Below, one piece after another: positions 49,193-57,804 of a stretch of 64,000 bases of DNA; the first letter of the stretch is position 1; every line of letters starts with the position of its first letter. The DNA is from Amycolatopsis sp. WAC 01376 (GTDB lineage: Bacteria; Actinomycetota; Actinomycetes; Mycobacteriales; Pseudonocardiaceae), in contig NZ_QHKL01000006.1 in NCBI RefSeq assembly GCF_003947415.1, forward strand, positions 434,001 through 498,000. The letters are read 5' to 3'. The position numbers were made by a program, and so were the translations under genes. The notes under the pieces are model-generated. The model saw only the letters and a program-made list of their open reading frames with translations, had not been told where the DNA came from and made no database searches.

Positions 49193-49401
49193 GGTCTAGT
49201 CCTCCAAGGCCGGGGGAAAGAAACACACTGCCCGCCGAGTGTGCGGCCGAGGCCGGCCAAAGGGCGAGAAATGTCCGGTCTTCTGTCCGGAATTCACAAG
49301 AGCGAATGCCGGCGGATCGCGCCGAGGATCGTCTACTTAGGACAGTCGGGTCACGTGGGCCATCCGAGCGCCCTCCCGGTGGTTCCAGTACGTTGCCGGA
49401 T

Positions 49402-51051
49402 ATGACCGCGTCGCCGGAGGATGTGCCGGAACAGGTGCTGCGCACCTCGATCGTCGAGCGGCTTTTCGCTCGCGAAGCCGACCCGCGCCCGCTGTTCACG
49501 CATCAGGACCACGGCGCCGGTCTGGACCACACGGTCACCTGGACGGAGTTCGTCTCCCGGGTGCGAGTGATCGCCGGGGCACTGCGGCGGGTCACACGGC
49601 CGGGTGATCGCGCCGCCGTGCTCACCGGCCAGGACCTGAATTACCCCTTGGCGTTCTTCGGGGCGCTCGCCGCCGGCCTGGTGGCCGTACCGCTGATGGC
49701 TCCGGGCAGCCCTGCTCGGCGAGGCAGGCTCACCGGTGTGCTGGCGGACTGCGACGCGAGGGTGTGGCTGACCTCCGCTGCCGCCGCCGTGAAGGTGCGC
49801 GAGGTCGGAACACCTGACCAGCTGATCGTGGTCGACGAGGTCTCCGGACCGGGCATCGATCCGCTACCTGTCACTCCCGAAAGCCCCGCCTACCTGCAGT
49901 ACACGTCCGGGTCGACCCGCGAGCCCGCCGGTGCCGTCATCCCGCACCGGGCGGTCGCCGCGGCGTGCTGGCAGGCGAGCCGCGCCTACGCCGTCGACGA
50001 GAACACGACCTGCGCCGGCTGGATCCCGTTCTTCCACGACATGGGCCTGATCCAGCTGCTCTGCCTGCCGGTCCACGCGGGAGCGCGATCGGTGTTCATG
50101 GCGCCCGCCGAGTTCGTGCACCGGCCCGTGAGATGGCTCCGTCAGCTCGCCGATCACCCGGCCGTGTTCACCGCCGCGCCGAACTTCGCCTTCGACCTGG
50201 CCGTCGAAGCCGCCGGCGAGGCAGGGGACGAGCTCGACCTCTCCGACGTCCGGGTCGCGCTCAACGGTGCCGAGCCGGTCCGGCCGCGTACGGTCGCGCG
50301 TTTCCTGGAAGCCTTCGGCCCACGCGGATTCCGGCCGGAAGCGCATCGTCCGTCTTATGGCCTGGCCGAGGCCACTGTGTACGTCGCGAGTGCAGGCGCC
50401 GAGGGTCCACGGGGCGCGGTGTTCGACAGGGAGGCCCTCGCGCAGGGCCGGGCGATCGAGGTGCCCGACGGCCAGGAACTCGTCTCGGTCGGCCGTCCCC
50501 TCGGACAGAGGGTCCGGATCGTCCGCGACGGGGTGGCGCGGCCCGACGGCCTCGCCGGGGAGATCTGGATCCACGGGCCGAACGTCGCCGCGGGATACTG
50601 GGGCCGCGGCGACGCGGCCGCGTTCGCGGGCGAACTCGACGGCCTCGGCGGCTGGCTGCGCACGGGTGACCTCGGCGTGTTCCACCGCGGAGACCTCTAC
50701 ATCACCGGCAGGCTCAAGGACCTCATCGTCATCGACGGCCGCAATTTCCATCCGCAGGACATCGAAGCGGTGGCGGGGGAAGCGCATCCGGCGATCCGCC
50801 GCGATCGCGTCGCCGCCTTCGGAATCTCGGACGAAATGGGCGAAGGGGCGATGTTGGTAGCCGAATGGGCAAAGAACGCCGAAGCCGATGTCAAAGAAGT
50901 CACCAGAGTGGTATTGCGCGCGGTGTCACGGGAACATGATCTGACGTTGCGATCCGTACGTCTGGTTCCCTCCGGTGACCTTCCGCGCACTTCCAGTGGC
51001 AAGGTCGCGCGTGCGGCGGCGAGGGCGCGTTATAGTCGGCGCCGTGGGTGA
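49402..51051 (+). CDS. Fatty-acyl-AMP ligase (FAAL)
   Basis: 549 residues from ATG 49402. LQYTSGSTREPAGAVIPH is the phosphate loop, and WIPFFHDMGLIQ is the FAAL-type variant of the core. Then SYGLAEATVYVAS, WLRTGDLGVF and GRNFHPQDIEAVAGE, ending SSGKVARAA. FAALs hand an acyl adenylate to an acyl carrier protein without CoA. The ACP gene directly downstream overlaps by 8 bases, so acyl transfer to that ACP is very likely. What is made or lipidated is unknown. Confidence 0.92.
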   Translation: MTASPEDVPEQVLRTSIVERLFAREADPRPLFTHQDHGAGLDHTVTWTEFVSRVRVIAGALRRVTRPGDRAAVLTGQDLNYPLAFFGALAAGLVAVPLMAPGSPARRGRLTGVLADCDARVWLTSAAAAVKVREVGTPDQLIVVDEVSGPGIDPLPVTPESPAYLQYTSGSTREPAGAVIPHRAVAAACWQASRAYAVDENTTCAGWIPFFHDMGLIQLLCLPVHAGARSVFMAPAEFVHRPVRWLRQLADHPAVFTAAPNFAFDLAVEAAGEAGDELDLSDVRVALNGAEPVRPRTVARFLEAFGPRGFRPEAHRPSYGLAEATVYVASAGAEGPRGAVFDREALAQGRAIEVPDGQELVSVGRPLGQRVRIVRDGVARPDGLAGEIWIHGPNVAAGYWGRGDAAAFAGELDGLGGWLRTGDLGVFHRGDLYITGRLKDLIVIDGRNFHPQDIEAVAGEAHPAIRRDRVAAFGISDEMGEGAMLVAEWAKNAEADVKEVTRVVLRAVSREHDLTLRSVRLVPSGDLPRTSSGKVARAAARARYSRRRG

Positions 51052-51307
51052 TCACCGCGCGGAGGTCGTGAAGGTCGTCAGCGAGACTTTTCGGCTTGAT
51101 CCCGCCGAAATCGAGTTCGACGCACCACTCGAAGAGCTGGGTATCGACTCCAAGGGACGGATAAGACTCCTGTCGGCGCTGGAGATCTACCACGACGTGA
51201 GAATTGATCTGGACCAGCTGGACCGGTTCACCGACATCGGGTCGGTGGCCGAAGTCCTCGCAGAGGCACTCGGCGGCAATGCCGGCGGATCCGACGAAAG
51301 GCGCTGA
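51044..51307 (+). CDS. Acyl carrier protein
   Basis: 87 residues from GTG 51044, overlapping the FAAL stop. The phosphopantetheine attachment Ser is in LGIDSKGRIRLLSALE, with the usual four-helix pattern after it. Partner of the FAAL upstream. It ends 5 bases before the EspC-like gene, tying acyl activation to this secretion-type locus. Confidence 0.9.
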   Translation: MGDHRAEVVKVVSETFRLDPAEIEFDAPLEELGIDSKGRIRLLSALEIYHDVRIDLDQLDRFTDIGSVAEVLAEALGGNAGGSDERR

Positions 51308-51312
51308 AAAGA

Positions 51313-51624
51313 ATGAGCGGGGGCTTCACCGCGGCGACCGATGCGCTTTCATCGGCGTCGAAGAACATCGGAAAGCTGACCGAGCAGTTGCTCGAGGACA
51401 ATCCGGATCTGTCGAGTACGCCGGTGAACGCGGCGGGCTTCGGCCAGGCTCACGGCGACCACGCGAAGAAGTACACCGATGGGGTGGCGGCGTTGTGGGC
51501 GTCGGTCCAGGGGTACAGCACCACGCTCGGCTCGTTCGGCACGAACCTCGGCACCGCCGGCACGGCCTACGGCACCAATGAGGACGAGCAGAAGAACAAG
51601 ATCACCGAGACGGGGATGCGCTAG
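51313..51624 (+). CDS. EspC/WXG100-like type VII secretion-associated protein
   Basis: 103 residues, helical, with FTAATDALSSASKNIGKLTEQL, a central break (STPVNAAGFG) and VAALWASVQGYSTTLGSFG. Size and the two-helix pattern fit EspC/EsxA-type small proteins. The classic WxG turn is not exact, so the assignment is to the wider family. It overlaps the large WXG-like protein by one base (TAGTG), the usual arrangement of partners. Confidence 0.7.
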   Translation: MSGGFTAATDALSSASKNIGKLTEQLLEDNPDLSSTPVNAAGFGQAHGDHAKKYTDGVAALWASVQGYSTTLGSFGTNLGTAGTAYGTNEDEQKNKITETGMR

Positions 51625-54600
51625 TGGCCACCGAAACCACCTGGACCGACGTCAAAGCCGTCCTCGACGACCCGGCCGTTCCCGCCGAGAAGAAGACCCA
51701 GCTCATCGGCTCGTGGATGCGGACGCATCCGGCGCCCCCGCCGTGGACGGCGGACCAGGAGCCGGAGGAGATCAAGCAGAAGCGCAAGGAAGCCGAGAAG
51801 TACGCGGCGTCCTACAACGCTCACCCGCTCCTGCCGTATGACGACGACGTCGACAAGGTCTTCAAGGACGCGAAAGGCGCGGGCGACCAGGCCAGCTTCA
51901 ACCGGAACGCGGAGAAGAAGGCCGTCGACGACGGCAACAAAAAGCTCGACGACACCAAGGAACCCACCGCGGAGGGCGCCGGGACCAAGACGTCGGACGA
52001 GATCTTCGACGCCGCCGCGCCCGCGCTCAAGGTCTTCGAGACCTTCGGCTCGCTGCTGGCGAAGCTCCCGGAAGACTGCCGTGGCACCACTCGCGCGCTC
52101 GACTTCGAGAAGGACATCAAGAAGCCGTTCGACGAGCAGCGCGGCATCAGCTTCAAGAACTTCGTCGACGACGCCGCCCACTTCAAGACCGGTTCGAAGA
52201 CCATCGACAAGGCCATCGACGACACCGGTTCCCAGCTGAACACCCTTTACGGGACCTGGACCGGAAACGCCGCGGACGCCTCGTCGGAGAACTACAACGA
52301 GAAGATCCTCCCCAAGGCCAAGAAACTCTCCCAGACACTGACCAACGCGAGCGAAGCGACACTGCACACCACCGCCGCGGTGTTCAAACTGTGCAAGGGC
52401 AAGGCCGACACGGTCATCGACCTGTACAAGGAGATCGTCGGCAAAGCGGACTTCGCGATGGCGCAGAAGGTCATCGCCATCGCCGCCGGTGAGAAGAGCG
52501 GCAAGGAGGACCTCGGCGCGATCGCGGGCTGGATGGACGTCAACTTCGGCTCCAACCTGGTCCAGCAGTTGAACAACGACGGCTGCTGCGACGACGACGA
52601 GTTCAAGAAGGCGGGCCAGAACCTCGCCAAGCAGTGGATCCAGCGGCAGTTCATCCCCGAGATGTGGACCATCATCTACGAGGGATTCGCCAAGTCCTGC
52701 AAGGAAACCAAGGATTTCGTCAACCAGGCCTACGACGAGCTCGACAAGGTCATGGGCAAGGTCAAGAACGAGTTCGAAGGCGCCGGTGACACGGGCGGTG
52801 CGGGCGGTGCCGGTGGCACGGGTGGCGGACCTGGCGGCACGGGCGGCGGACCCGGTGGCGGCGCCCCGGACTTCACCGGTGGACAGGGCGGTCCGGGAGG
52901 TGGCCCTGGCGGCGGTACCGGCGGCGGCCCGGGTACCGGTGGCGGTCCCGGCGGTGGGCCCGGTGGCGGTTCGGGCAACGGCCCGGACTTCACCGGCGGC
53001 TCCGGCGGTGGACCGGGTGGCGGCCCTGGCGGTGGCACGGAAGGCGGCTCGGGCAGCGGTCCGGGTGGCGGCTCGGGCCCGAGTGAGTCGGGGCCGGGCG
53101 GTTCCGGTCAGGGCGGTCAGGTCAAGCCTCCGCCGGTCCCCGAGGTGAACATTCCGGAGGGCGGCACGGGCGGGTCGCCGGGCGGCTCCGGCGGTGGCCC
53201 CGGTGGCGGTCTCGGCGGTGGGCCGGAGGCGAACAAGGACCAGACGTCGCCCTCGGGCTCGGCTCCGCCGCCGTCGAACGGCGACGAGCAGAAGGCCGCG
53301 GCCGAAGAGGCGAAAAAGCAGGCCGCCGCGGCTGCCGAAAACGCGAAGAAGCAGGCTTCCGAAGCGCTGGGCAAGCTGGGTGACGGTCCCACCGGTGCCG
53401 ACCTCGGCGGTTCCGGCGGCTCCGGGCCCGGTGGCGGCTCCGGCGGTGGCCCGGGTGGCGGCGGGGGCAACACGGACGCCGCCGCCGAGGCCAAGGCCGC
53501 GGCCGAGAAGGCCACTGAGGACGCGAAGAAGCAGGCGTCCGACGCGCTGAACAAGATGGGCGACGCCCCTGGCGGCCTTGGCGATGGCGACTCGAAGGAC
53601 ACCGATTCCCAGGCTGCCGACGAGAAGGCCGCGGAAGAGGCGAAGAAGAAGGCCTCCGACGCCTTGGACAAGCTCGACGACGAGCTGCCCGGTAAAGACG
53701 GCGACAAGCTCACCGGCGACAAACCCGGCGAGGACGGCGACAAGGCCGAAGACGGCGAACGCGAGACTCTCAAGGTCAAGCAGGGCGACACGACCTTCGA
53801 GATGACCGAGCCGGACAAAGACGGCGAGATGGAGATCAAGGTCGGCGACGGTTCCGGGCCCGCCAAGGACTTCAAGCTCGACTGGACCGGCGACGGCGAC
53901 GAGTCCAAACTGGGCTCCACTCCCGGGCAGGACGACGGCAAGCCGGACAAGGACGACGTCCACCGCCCGGGTCCGGACGGCAAGATCCACATCCAGGACG
54001 GCGATGTGAAGATCACCGCAGAACGTCCCGACGGACCGTCCGGGCCGACGGTCGTCACCGTCGACGACGGCACCGGCAAGCCGACCACGTACACGCTCGG
54101 CGAGGAGAAATCCCTCGCGGACAAGGCCGCGCAGCCGCTCACTCCCGTCACCGGCACGACGCAGCCCGAGCCCCGTCCGGCCTTCACCGCGCACGAGGGT
54201 GGCGGCGGGACGGTGCCTGACGGCATCGCCGCCGGTGACGTCAGCAGTGGCAGTGGTTCCGGCGGTGGAGGGGGCGGTGGTTTCGGCGGAGGCGCCTCGT
54301 CGCCTGCAGTGCCTTCAATGCCTTTCGAAACCGCGAGCCCCGCGACGGGCCAGTCGTTGTCCGAGGGCGTGCACACCGGCGGTGGTGCGCCGGCCCATCA
54401 GCCGCAACCCGTGGCTTCGGGTGCGCCGTCGGCCCCGATGGGCGGATCCGCCGGTCAGTCGTTCGGCGGTGGCGCGATGCCGCCGATGGGCGGCATGGGC
54501 GCCGGTGGAGCGGGCGGTGCGGGCGGCGGCGACCAGGAACGGAGCAACCGCGCGTACCGGATCGAGGGCGAGGTGTTCGACCAGATCAACGAACCCACCG

Positions 54601-54659
54601 GCCGGATCACCGGCTCACTGCTGGACGATGAGGATCAGTCGGTCACCCGTAAGCGGTGA
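51624..54659 (+). CDS. Large WXG/PPE-like protein with Gly-rich linkers
   Basis: 1011 residues from GTG 51624. Residues 1-385 are helical and charged, with a WTG turn in LYGTWTGNAADASSENY that recalls the WXG motif. About 386-560 are Gly/Pro/Ser-rich (many GGGPGG units), followed by Ala/Lys coiled-coil repeats (KKQASEALGKLG, KKQASDALNKMG, KKASDALDKLDD), then an acidic beta-strand region (about 700-830), a second Gly-rich stretch and a basic tail. Likely a type VII-related secreted or surface protein; function unknown. The Gly-rich part is not evidence of PE_PGRS kinship. Confidence 0.75.
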   Translation: MATETTWTDVKAVLDDPAVPAEKKTQLIGSWMRTHPAPPPWTADQEPEEIKQKRKEAEKYAASYNAHPLLPYDDDVDKVFKDAKGAGDQASFNRNAEKKAVDDGNKKLDDTKEPTAEGAGTKTSDEIFDAAAPALKVFETFGSLLAKLPEDCRGTTRALDFEKDIKKPFDEQRGISFKNFVDDAAHFKTGSKTIDKAIDDTGSQLNTLYGTWTGNAADASSENYNEKILPKAKKLSQTLTNASEATLHTTAAVFKLCKGKADTVIDLYKEIVGKADFAMAQKVIAIAAGEKSGKEDLGAIAGWMDVNFGSNLVQQLNNDGCCDDDEFKKAGQNLAKQWIQRQFIPEMWTIIYEGFAKSCKETKDFVNQAYDELDKVMGKVKNEFEGAGDTGGAGGAGGTGGGPGGTGGGPGGGAPDFTGGQGGPGGGPGGGTGGGPGTGGGPGGGPGGGSGNGPDFTGGSGGGPGGGPGGGTEGGSGSGPGGGSGPSESGPGGSGQGGQVKPPPVPEVNIPEGGTGGSPGGSGGGPGGGLGGGPEANKDQTSPSGSAPPPSNGDEQKAAAEEAKKQAAAAAENAKKQASEALGKLGDGPTGADLGGSGGSGPGGGSGGGPGGGGGNTDAAAEAKAAAEKATEDAKKQASDALNKMGDAPGGLGDGDSKDTDSQAADEKAAEEAKKKASDALDKLDDELPGKDGDKLTGDKPGEDGDKAEDGERETLKVKQGDTTFEMTEPDKDGEMEIKVGDGSGPAKDFKLDWTGDGDESKLGSTPGQDDGKPDKDDVHRPGPDGKIHIQDGDVKITAERPDGPSGPTVVTVDDGTGKPTTYTLGEEKSLADKAAQPLTPVTGTTQPEPRPAFTAHEGGGGTVPDGIAAGDVSSGSGSGGGGGGGFGGGASSPAVPSMPFETASPATGQSLSEGVHTGGGAPAHQPQPVASGAPSAPMGGSAGQSFGGGAMPPMGGMGAGGAGGAGGGDQERSNRAYRIEGEVFDQINEPTGRITGSLLDDEDQSVTRKR

Positions 54660-54679
54660 GCCGGGGCAGGGGAGAACAG

Positions 54680-55084
54680 ATGAGCGCCGATGACACCACC
54701 GGTATGAAGGCGACCCTGGATGGTCTCGTCCGCGAGCAGGCGGAGCGCCGGGCGCTGCGGGACCAGCGCGCAGGCGAGATCAAGGCCGGCGCGCAGGAGT
54801 TCATGACCAAACAGGTCCAAACCGCCCAGCGCTACGTCGAGCACCGGCGGGAATTGGGGCAGCGCAAGACGAAGTCCGGCTGGAGCACCGACCGGTCGCA
54901 CGCGGAGCCGGGCGCCGCGTCGGCGTTCGGAGACGACCCGGTGGACATGGCGGCCCCGTTCGCTTCGGAGGCGCCACCCGCCGCCCCCGCCGGGCGGGAC
55001 ACCCCCCGGCGCGCTCCCCGCGCACGCCCGGCACCGGCGGACGACGAGGACGACGCCTTCCTCAACAACCGTTGGCGCGACTGA
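54680..55084 (+). CDS. Small protein linked to the WXG-type locus
   Basis: 134 residues from ATG 54680 with GGGGAG ahead. An N-terminal helical, charged half (LDGLVREQAERRALRDQRAGEI) and a disordered Ala/Pro/Arg-rich second half ending in acidic residues then LNNRWRD. Not recognised as a known family. Position 20 bases after the large WXG-like gene suggests an accessory or chaperone-like role. Confidence 0.65.
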   Translation: MSADDTTGMKATLDGLVREQAERRALRDQRAGEIKAGAQEFMTKQVQTAQRYVEHRRELGQRKTKSGWSTDRSHAEPGAASAFGDDPVDMAAPFASEAPPAAPAGRDTPRRAPRARPAPADDEDDAFLNNRWRD

Positions 55085-55101
55085 GGTCGTGAGTGGTGAG
55101 G

Positions 55102-55139
55102 GTGGTGATTCGGGACCCGGCCGGTTCCCGAATCACCAC
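55102..55139. terminator. 14-bp inverted repeat between convergent genes
   Basis: GTGGTGATTCGGGA (55102-55115) pairs perfectly with 55126-55139 around a 10-base loop. It lies between the last gene of the WXG-type locus and the convergent N-acetyltransferase stop, and so can serve both. Confidence 0.8.
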
Positions 55140-55151
55140 TGACGAGCCGGG

Positions 55152-55976
55152 TCAGGCTCGCGCGGCGTTCGCCTGGATGGCCAGCCAGACCTCGTGCTGC
55201 CCTTCGGTCTTGGCCCACAGTGCCGCCAGCTCGTCAGCGCTGAAGTCCTCCAGCGGGATACGGAATTCCCGCAGTGTCTCGGCGAATTCGTCGAGAGTGG
55301 ACAGGGTGCGGCGGTCGGCGTCACCGCGCTTGACCGTGCGGGCGCGAAGGGCCAGCTCGCGGCCGTCGCGATGATGTTGCGCCACGAGCACCTTGGCGAG
55401 CGCGGAGTCCGGCGAGGTGTTTCGGGCCCGTTCGGTGAACTCGGTGATGTCGCGGGGTGCGGTGCGGAAGTCGGACGAGTCGATCGTGCCGCCCGGATGG
55501 TGGTGCATCCGCCAGGTTCCGGCGTCGAGGCGTTCCATCCGGAACTCCAGTTCTCCTTGCCAGTGCGTGCCTTCCCGTAACGGCAGCGGCTCGAGGAACG
55601 CGTCCCCGATCCCGGTGTCGGCGAGCCAGGATTCGCCGTCGACGTCGACCAGCAGGGCGATGTGGTTGCCCCATTGCCCCTCGCCACGGGTCGCGCGCAG
55701 GACTGCGCCTTCCACGATGGTCACGGTGAACCCGGCGGCCCGCAGCAGAAGAGCGAGCGCGCCGTTCATTTCGTAGCAGAGCCCGCCGCGGCCGCGGCGC
55801 GCGAACTTGTCGATCAGCGCGTTTGGGGTGAGCGAGATCGGCCTGCCCAGCTGGACGTCGAAGTTCTCGTACGGGACCCGCAGCCGCCACGCCCGGTGCA
55901 GCTTCCGCAGCGTGGCGAGATCCGGCCGGACGGGGTCGCGGTACTCCAACCGGTCCAGGAACGCGTCGATGGTCAT
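55152..55976 (-). CDS. nat: Arylamine N-acetyltransferase
   Basis: 274 residues, start ATG 55976 with GGAGGAGA. Catalytic triad: Cys in GRGGLCYEMNGA, His in WGNHIALLV, Asp in DTGIGDAF. Transfers acetyl from acetyl-CoA to arylamines or hydrazines. It diverges from a TetR gene with a strong operator between them, so it is probably inducible. NAT enzymes also acetylate hydrazines, which is suggestive with a hydrazine cluster 10 kb away, but linkage is not close enough to claim a role. Confidence 0.93.
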   Translation of the reverse strand: MTIDAFLDRLEYRDPVRPDLATLRKLHRAWRLRVPYENFDVQLGRPISLTPNALIDKFARRGRGGLCYEMNGALALLLRAAGFTVTIVEGAVLRATRGEGQWGNHIALLVDVDGESWLADTGIGDAFLEPLPLREGTHWQGELEFRMERLDAGTWRMHHHPGGTIDSSDFRTAPRDITEFTERARNTSPDSALAKVLVAQHHRDGRELALRARTVKRGDADRRTLSTLDEFAETLREFRIPLEDFSADELAALWAKTEGQHEVWLAIQANAARA

Positions 55977-55997
55977 GGGTCTCTCCTCCAGCAGTAA

Positions 55998-56024
55998 GAG
56001 TCACTCTAAAATTAGAGTAGCTCT
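55998..56024. promoter_or_regulatory. TetR operator between nat and tetR
   Basis: ACTCTAA-AA-TTAGAGT (56003-56018) is a perfect 7-2-7 palindrome. It is flanked by further AGAGT/ACTCT and AGAGTAGCTCT half-sites, giving overlapping binding sites in the 79-base divergent gap. Confidence 0.8.
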
Positions 56025-56055
56025 AAGTTTGGTTCGGATCCAGTAAGCTGCCGTC

Positions 56056-56649
56056 ATGAGCGAACCGGTGGGCTTGCGGGAACGGAAGAAGTGGCGCACC
56101 CGGAAGGCGTTGATCGAGACGGCGTACCGGCTCTTCGAGCAGCAGGGATACGACCGGACGACCACCGCCGAGATCGCCGCGGCCGCCGAGGTGTCGACCG
56201 CGACGTTCTTCAATCACTTCGCGACGAAGGAAGACCTGGTCCTTACCGACGACGGCGAGCACATCCTCGGCGCGGGGCTGGACGTCCTCGCGGCGCGCGA
56301 GGCGGGCGAGGCGGCGCCCCGGCTTCTGCGCCGCGCGATGCTCGGGATGCTCGCCGAGGCGGGGGCCGGGCCGCGCGATCCGGCGGCCGAGCCGGAGCGG
56401 ATCCGGCTGGACCTGATCACATCGGTGCCGTCGTTGCGCGCGACGATGCTGCGGCGCGCGTTCGACGCTCAGCAGCGGCTTTCGGCCGCGCTGTGTCAAG
56501 CCTGCGAGGGCGAACTCGACGAGATCGACGCCGCGGCGGTCGTCGGCGCGGTCACCGGCGCGGTTTTCGCCGCCGGGCGAACGGCCCTTCGCCTCGGGAC
56601 ACCGCTCGACGAGGCGATGCGGCGCGCGATCGACCTCGCGACCGCTTGA
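56056..56649 (+). CDS. TetR-family regulator of nat
   Basis: 197 residues. DNA-binding head ALIETAYRLFEQQGYDRTTTAEIA and ATFFNHFATKEDL, then a helical ligand domain. Divergent from the arylamine N-acetyltransferase with a clear palindromic operator between; a local repressor of both genes is the simple reading. Confidence 0.92.
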   Translation: MSEPVGLRERKKWRTRKALIETAYRLFEQQGYDRTTTAEIAAAAEVSTATFFNHFATKEDLVLTDDGEHILGAGLDVLAAREAGEAAPRLLRRAMLGMLAEAGAGPRDPAAEPERIRLDLITSVPSLRATMLRRAFDAQQRLSAALCQACEGELDEIDAAAVVGAVTGAVFAAGRTALRLGTPLDEAMRRAIDLATA

Positions 56650-56661
56650 CGCACCGTCGAA

Positions 56662-57795
56662 TCACGTGCGGTGCCAGGCGATCCCGCGATACGTGGAGGT
56701 GTCCGCGGCGAAGCCGTAGCCGATGATGACGGTGCCGTTCGCGTTGATGTGCTGGGCCACGATCGCCGTGATGCCGCGAGGCGACGGGAGCGGGAACGGT
56801 GTCGCGTCGGCGTCCCAGCGGACCGGGCGCACCGTTCCCTCGCTCCCGGATTCGCCGACGACCGTCCCGGCGTCGTCGATGTCGAAACACGTGCTGGCGA
56901 GGTCCGGCGGCAGGGGCCGGAGCACGGTGGGCCGTCCGTCGCGATCCCAGCGCGCGCAGGTGCCGTGCCGGTCCGGGGTCACGCCCCAGCCGATCGCGAC
57001 ACCGTGTCCGGTGATCCGGACGACCTGTCCCGCGCGGAACTCCGGTTCCCCGGTCAGCAAGACGGTGCCTCCGTCCCGGTTCCACACGACCCCGTCGCCG
57101 AGGATGGCGCCGGCGTCGGTGATACCGCAGGCCGTCGCACGGCGGGGCGGGGGAAGTTTGCTGATCTTCCCCGAGGACGTCCAGCGCACCGCTGTCCGGA
57201 GTCCTGTGCCGTTCTTGGCCGATCCGACGACCTCGTCCGACCCGTTCAGATCGTGGCCCTGTGTCTCGCCTCCGCCCGGGAGGGTGCCGAGTTCGACGGC
57301 TTCGCCGCCGGGCTCCCAGCGCAGCGCTCGCCAGCGGTAGCCCGGCCACATCGCGTTCCCCAGTATCGATCCGCGTTCGTTCACCCGGCATGCCGTACCG
57401 GAGACCATTCCGGCGGCGAGTTCGAGCGCGTGTACCCGGCCGTCGGGCAGCCAGCACACCGGCCGGAGGTGTTCGCCGATGTAGAGCGAGCCCGCGATGA
57501 CGCCCGCGGCGTTGACGCTGACCGCCCGGCCGCCGGAACAGCCGTCGAGGATCGGCAAGAGGGTCGGACTCCCGTCGCGATCCCAGCGCACCGGCCGCGA
57601 CCCCGACTCGCCCACGATCGTCCCGGCGTCGTTCACGCAGTACGCGCCGGTGCCCTCGCCGTCGGAGAGCGGCCGCAGGCCGACAGCCGTGAAGCAGGCT
57701 CCCTCGGTCATCGGATCGGGCACGAGTGGGCAGCCTAGTGCGAGCGCGCACGCAATGGGGAAAAGTGCACTGACCGGGTGACGCGCGCTCCACAA
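56662..57795 (-). CDS. HAF-repeat extracellular lipoprotein
   Basis: 377 residues from TTG 57795; the start is uncertain as there is no ribosome site, and ATG 57711 would remove the signal. The first 22 residues form a lipoprotein signal ending LALGC. The rest is about seven repeats of a beta-unit with alternating CxxNxxGxIVG and VRWDRDG elements (for example VNDAGTIVGES, VNERGSILGNA, IDDAGTVVGES), the HAF-repeat propeller type. Function unknown; a surface-anchored beta-propeller is expected. It follows the quinone oxidoreductase gene by 9 bases. Confidence 0.78.
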   Translation of the reverse strand: MWSARHPVSALFPIACALALGCPLVPDPMTEGACFTAVGLRPLSDGEGTGAYCVNDAGTIVGESGSRPVRWDRDGSPTLLPILDGCSGGRAVSVNAAGVIAGSLYIGEHLRPVCWLPDGRVHALELAAGMVSGTACRVNERGSILGNAMWPGYRWRALRWEPGGEAVELGTLPGGGETQGHDLNGSDEVVGSAKNGTGLRTAVRWTSSGKISKLPPPRRATACGITDAGAILGDGVVWNRDGGTVLLTGEPEFRAGQVVRITGHGVAIGWGVTPDRHGTCARWDRDGRPTVLRPLPPDLASTCFDIDDAGTVVGESGSEGTVRPVRWDADATPFPLPSPRGITAIVAQHINANGTVIIGYGFAADTSTYRGIAWHRT

Positions 57796-57804
57796 AGGAC
57801 AGGA

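Noticed and set aside
49402..51307. FAAL and ACP as part of the hydrazine cluster
   Set aside because: They lack the shared operator, lie beyond two terminator palindromes and unrelated genes, and are coupled to the WXG-type genes instead.
51621..54194. 857-residue minus-strand frame opposite the WXG-type gene
   Set aside because: It is the mirror of Gly/Pro/Ala-rich repeats (long ATGA, RRGLL and TARAAT runs), has no family motif, and lies exactly antisense to a well-supported gene with a good start and neighbours in phase.
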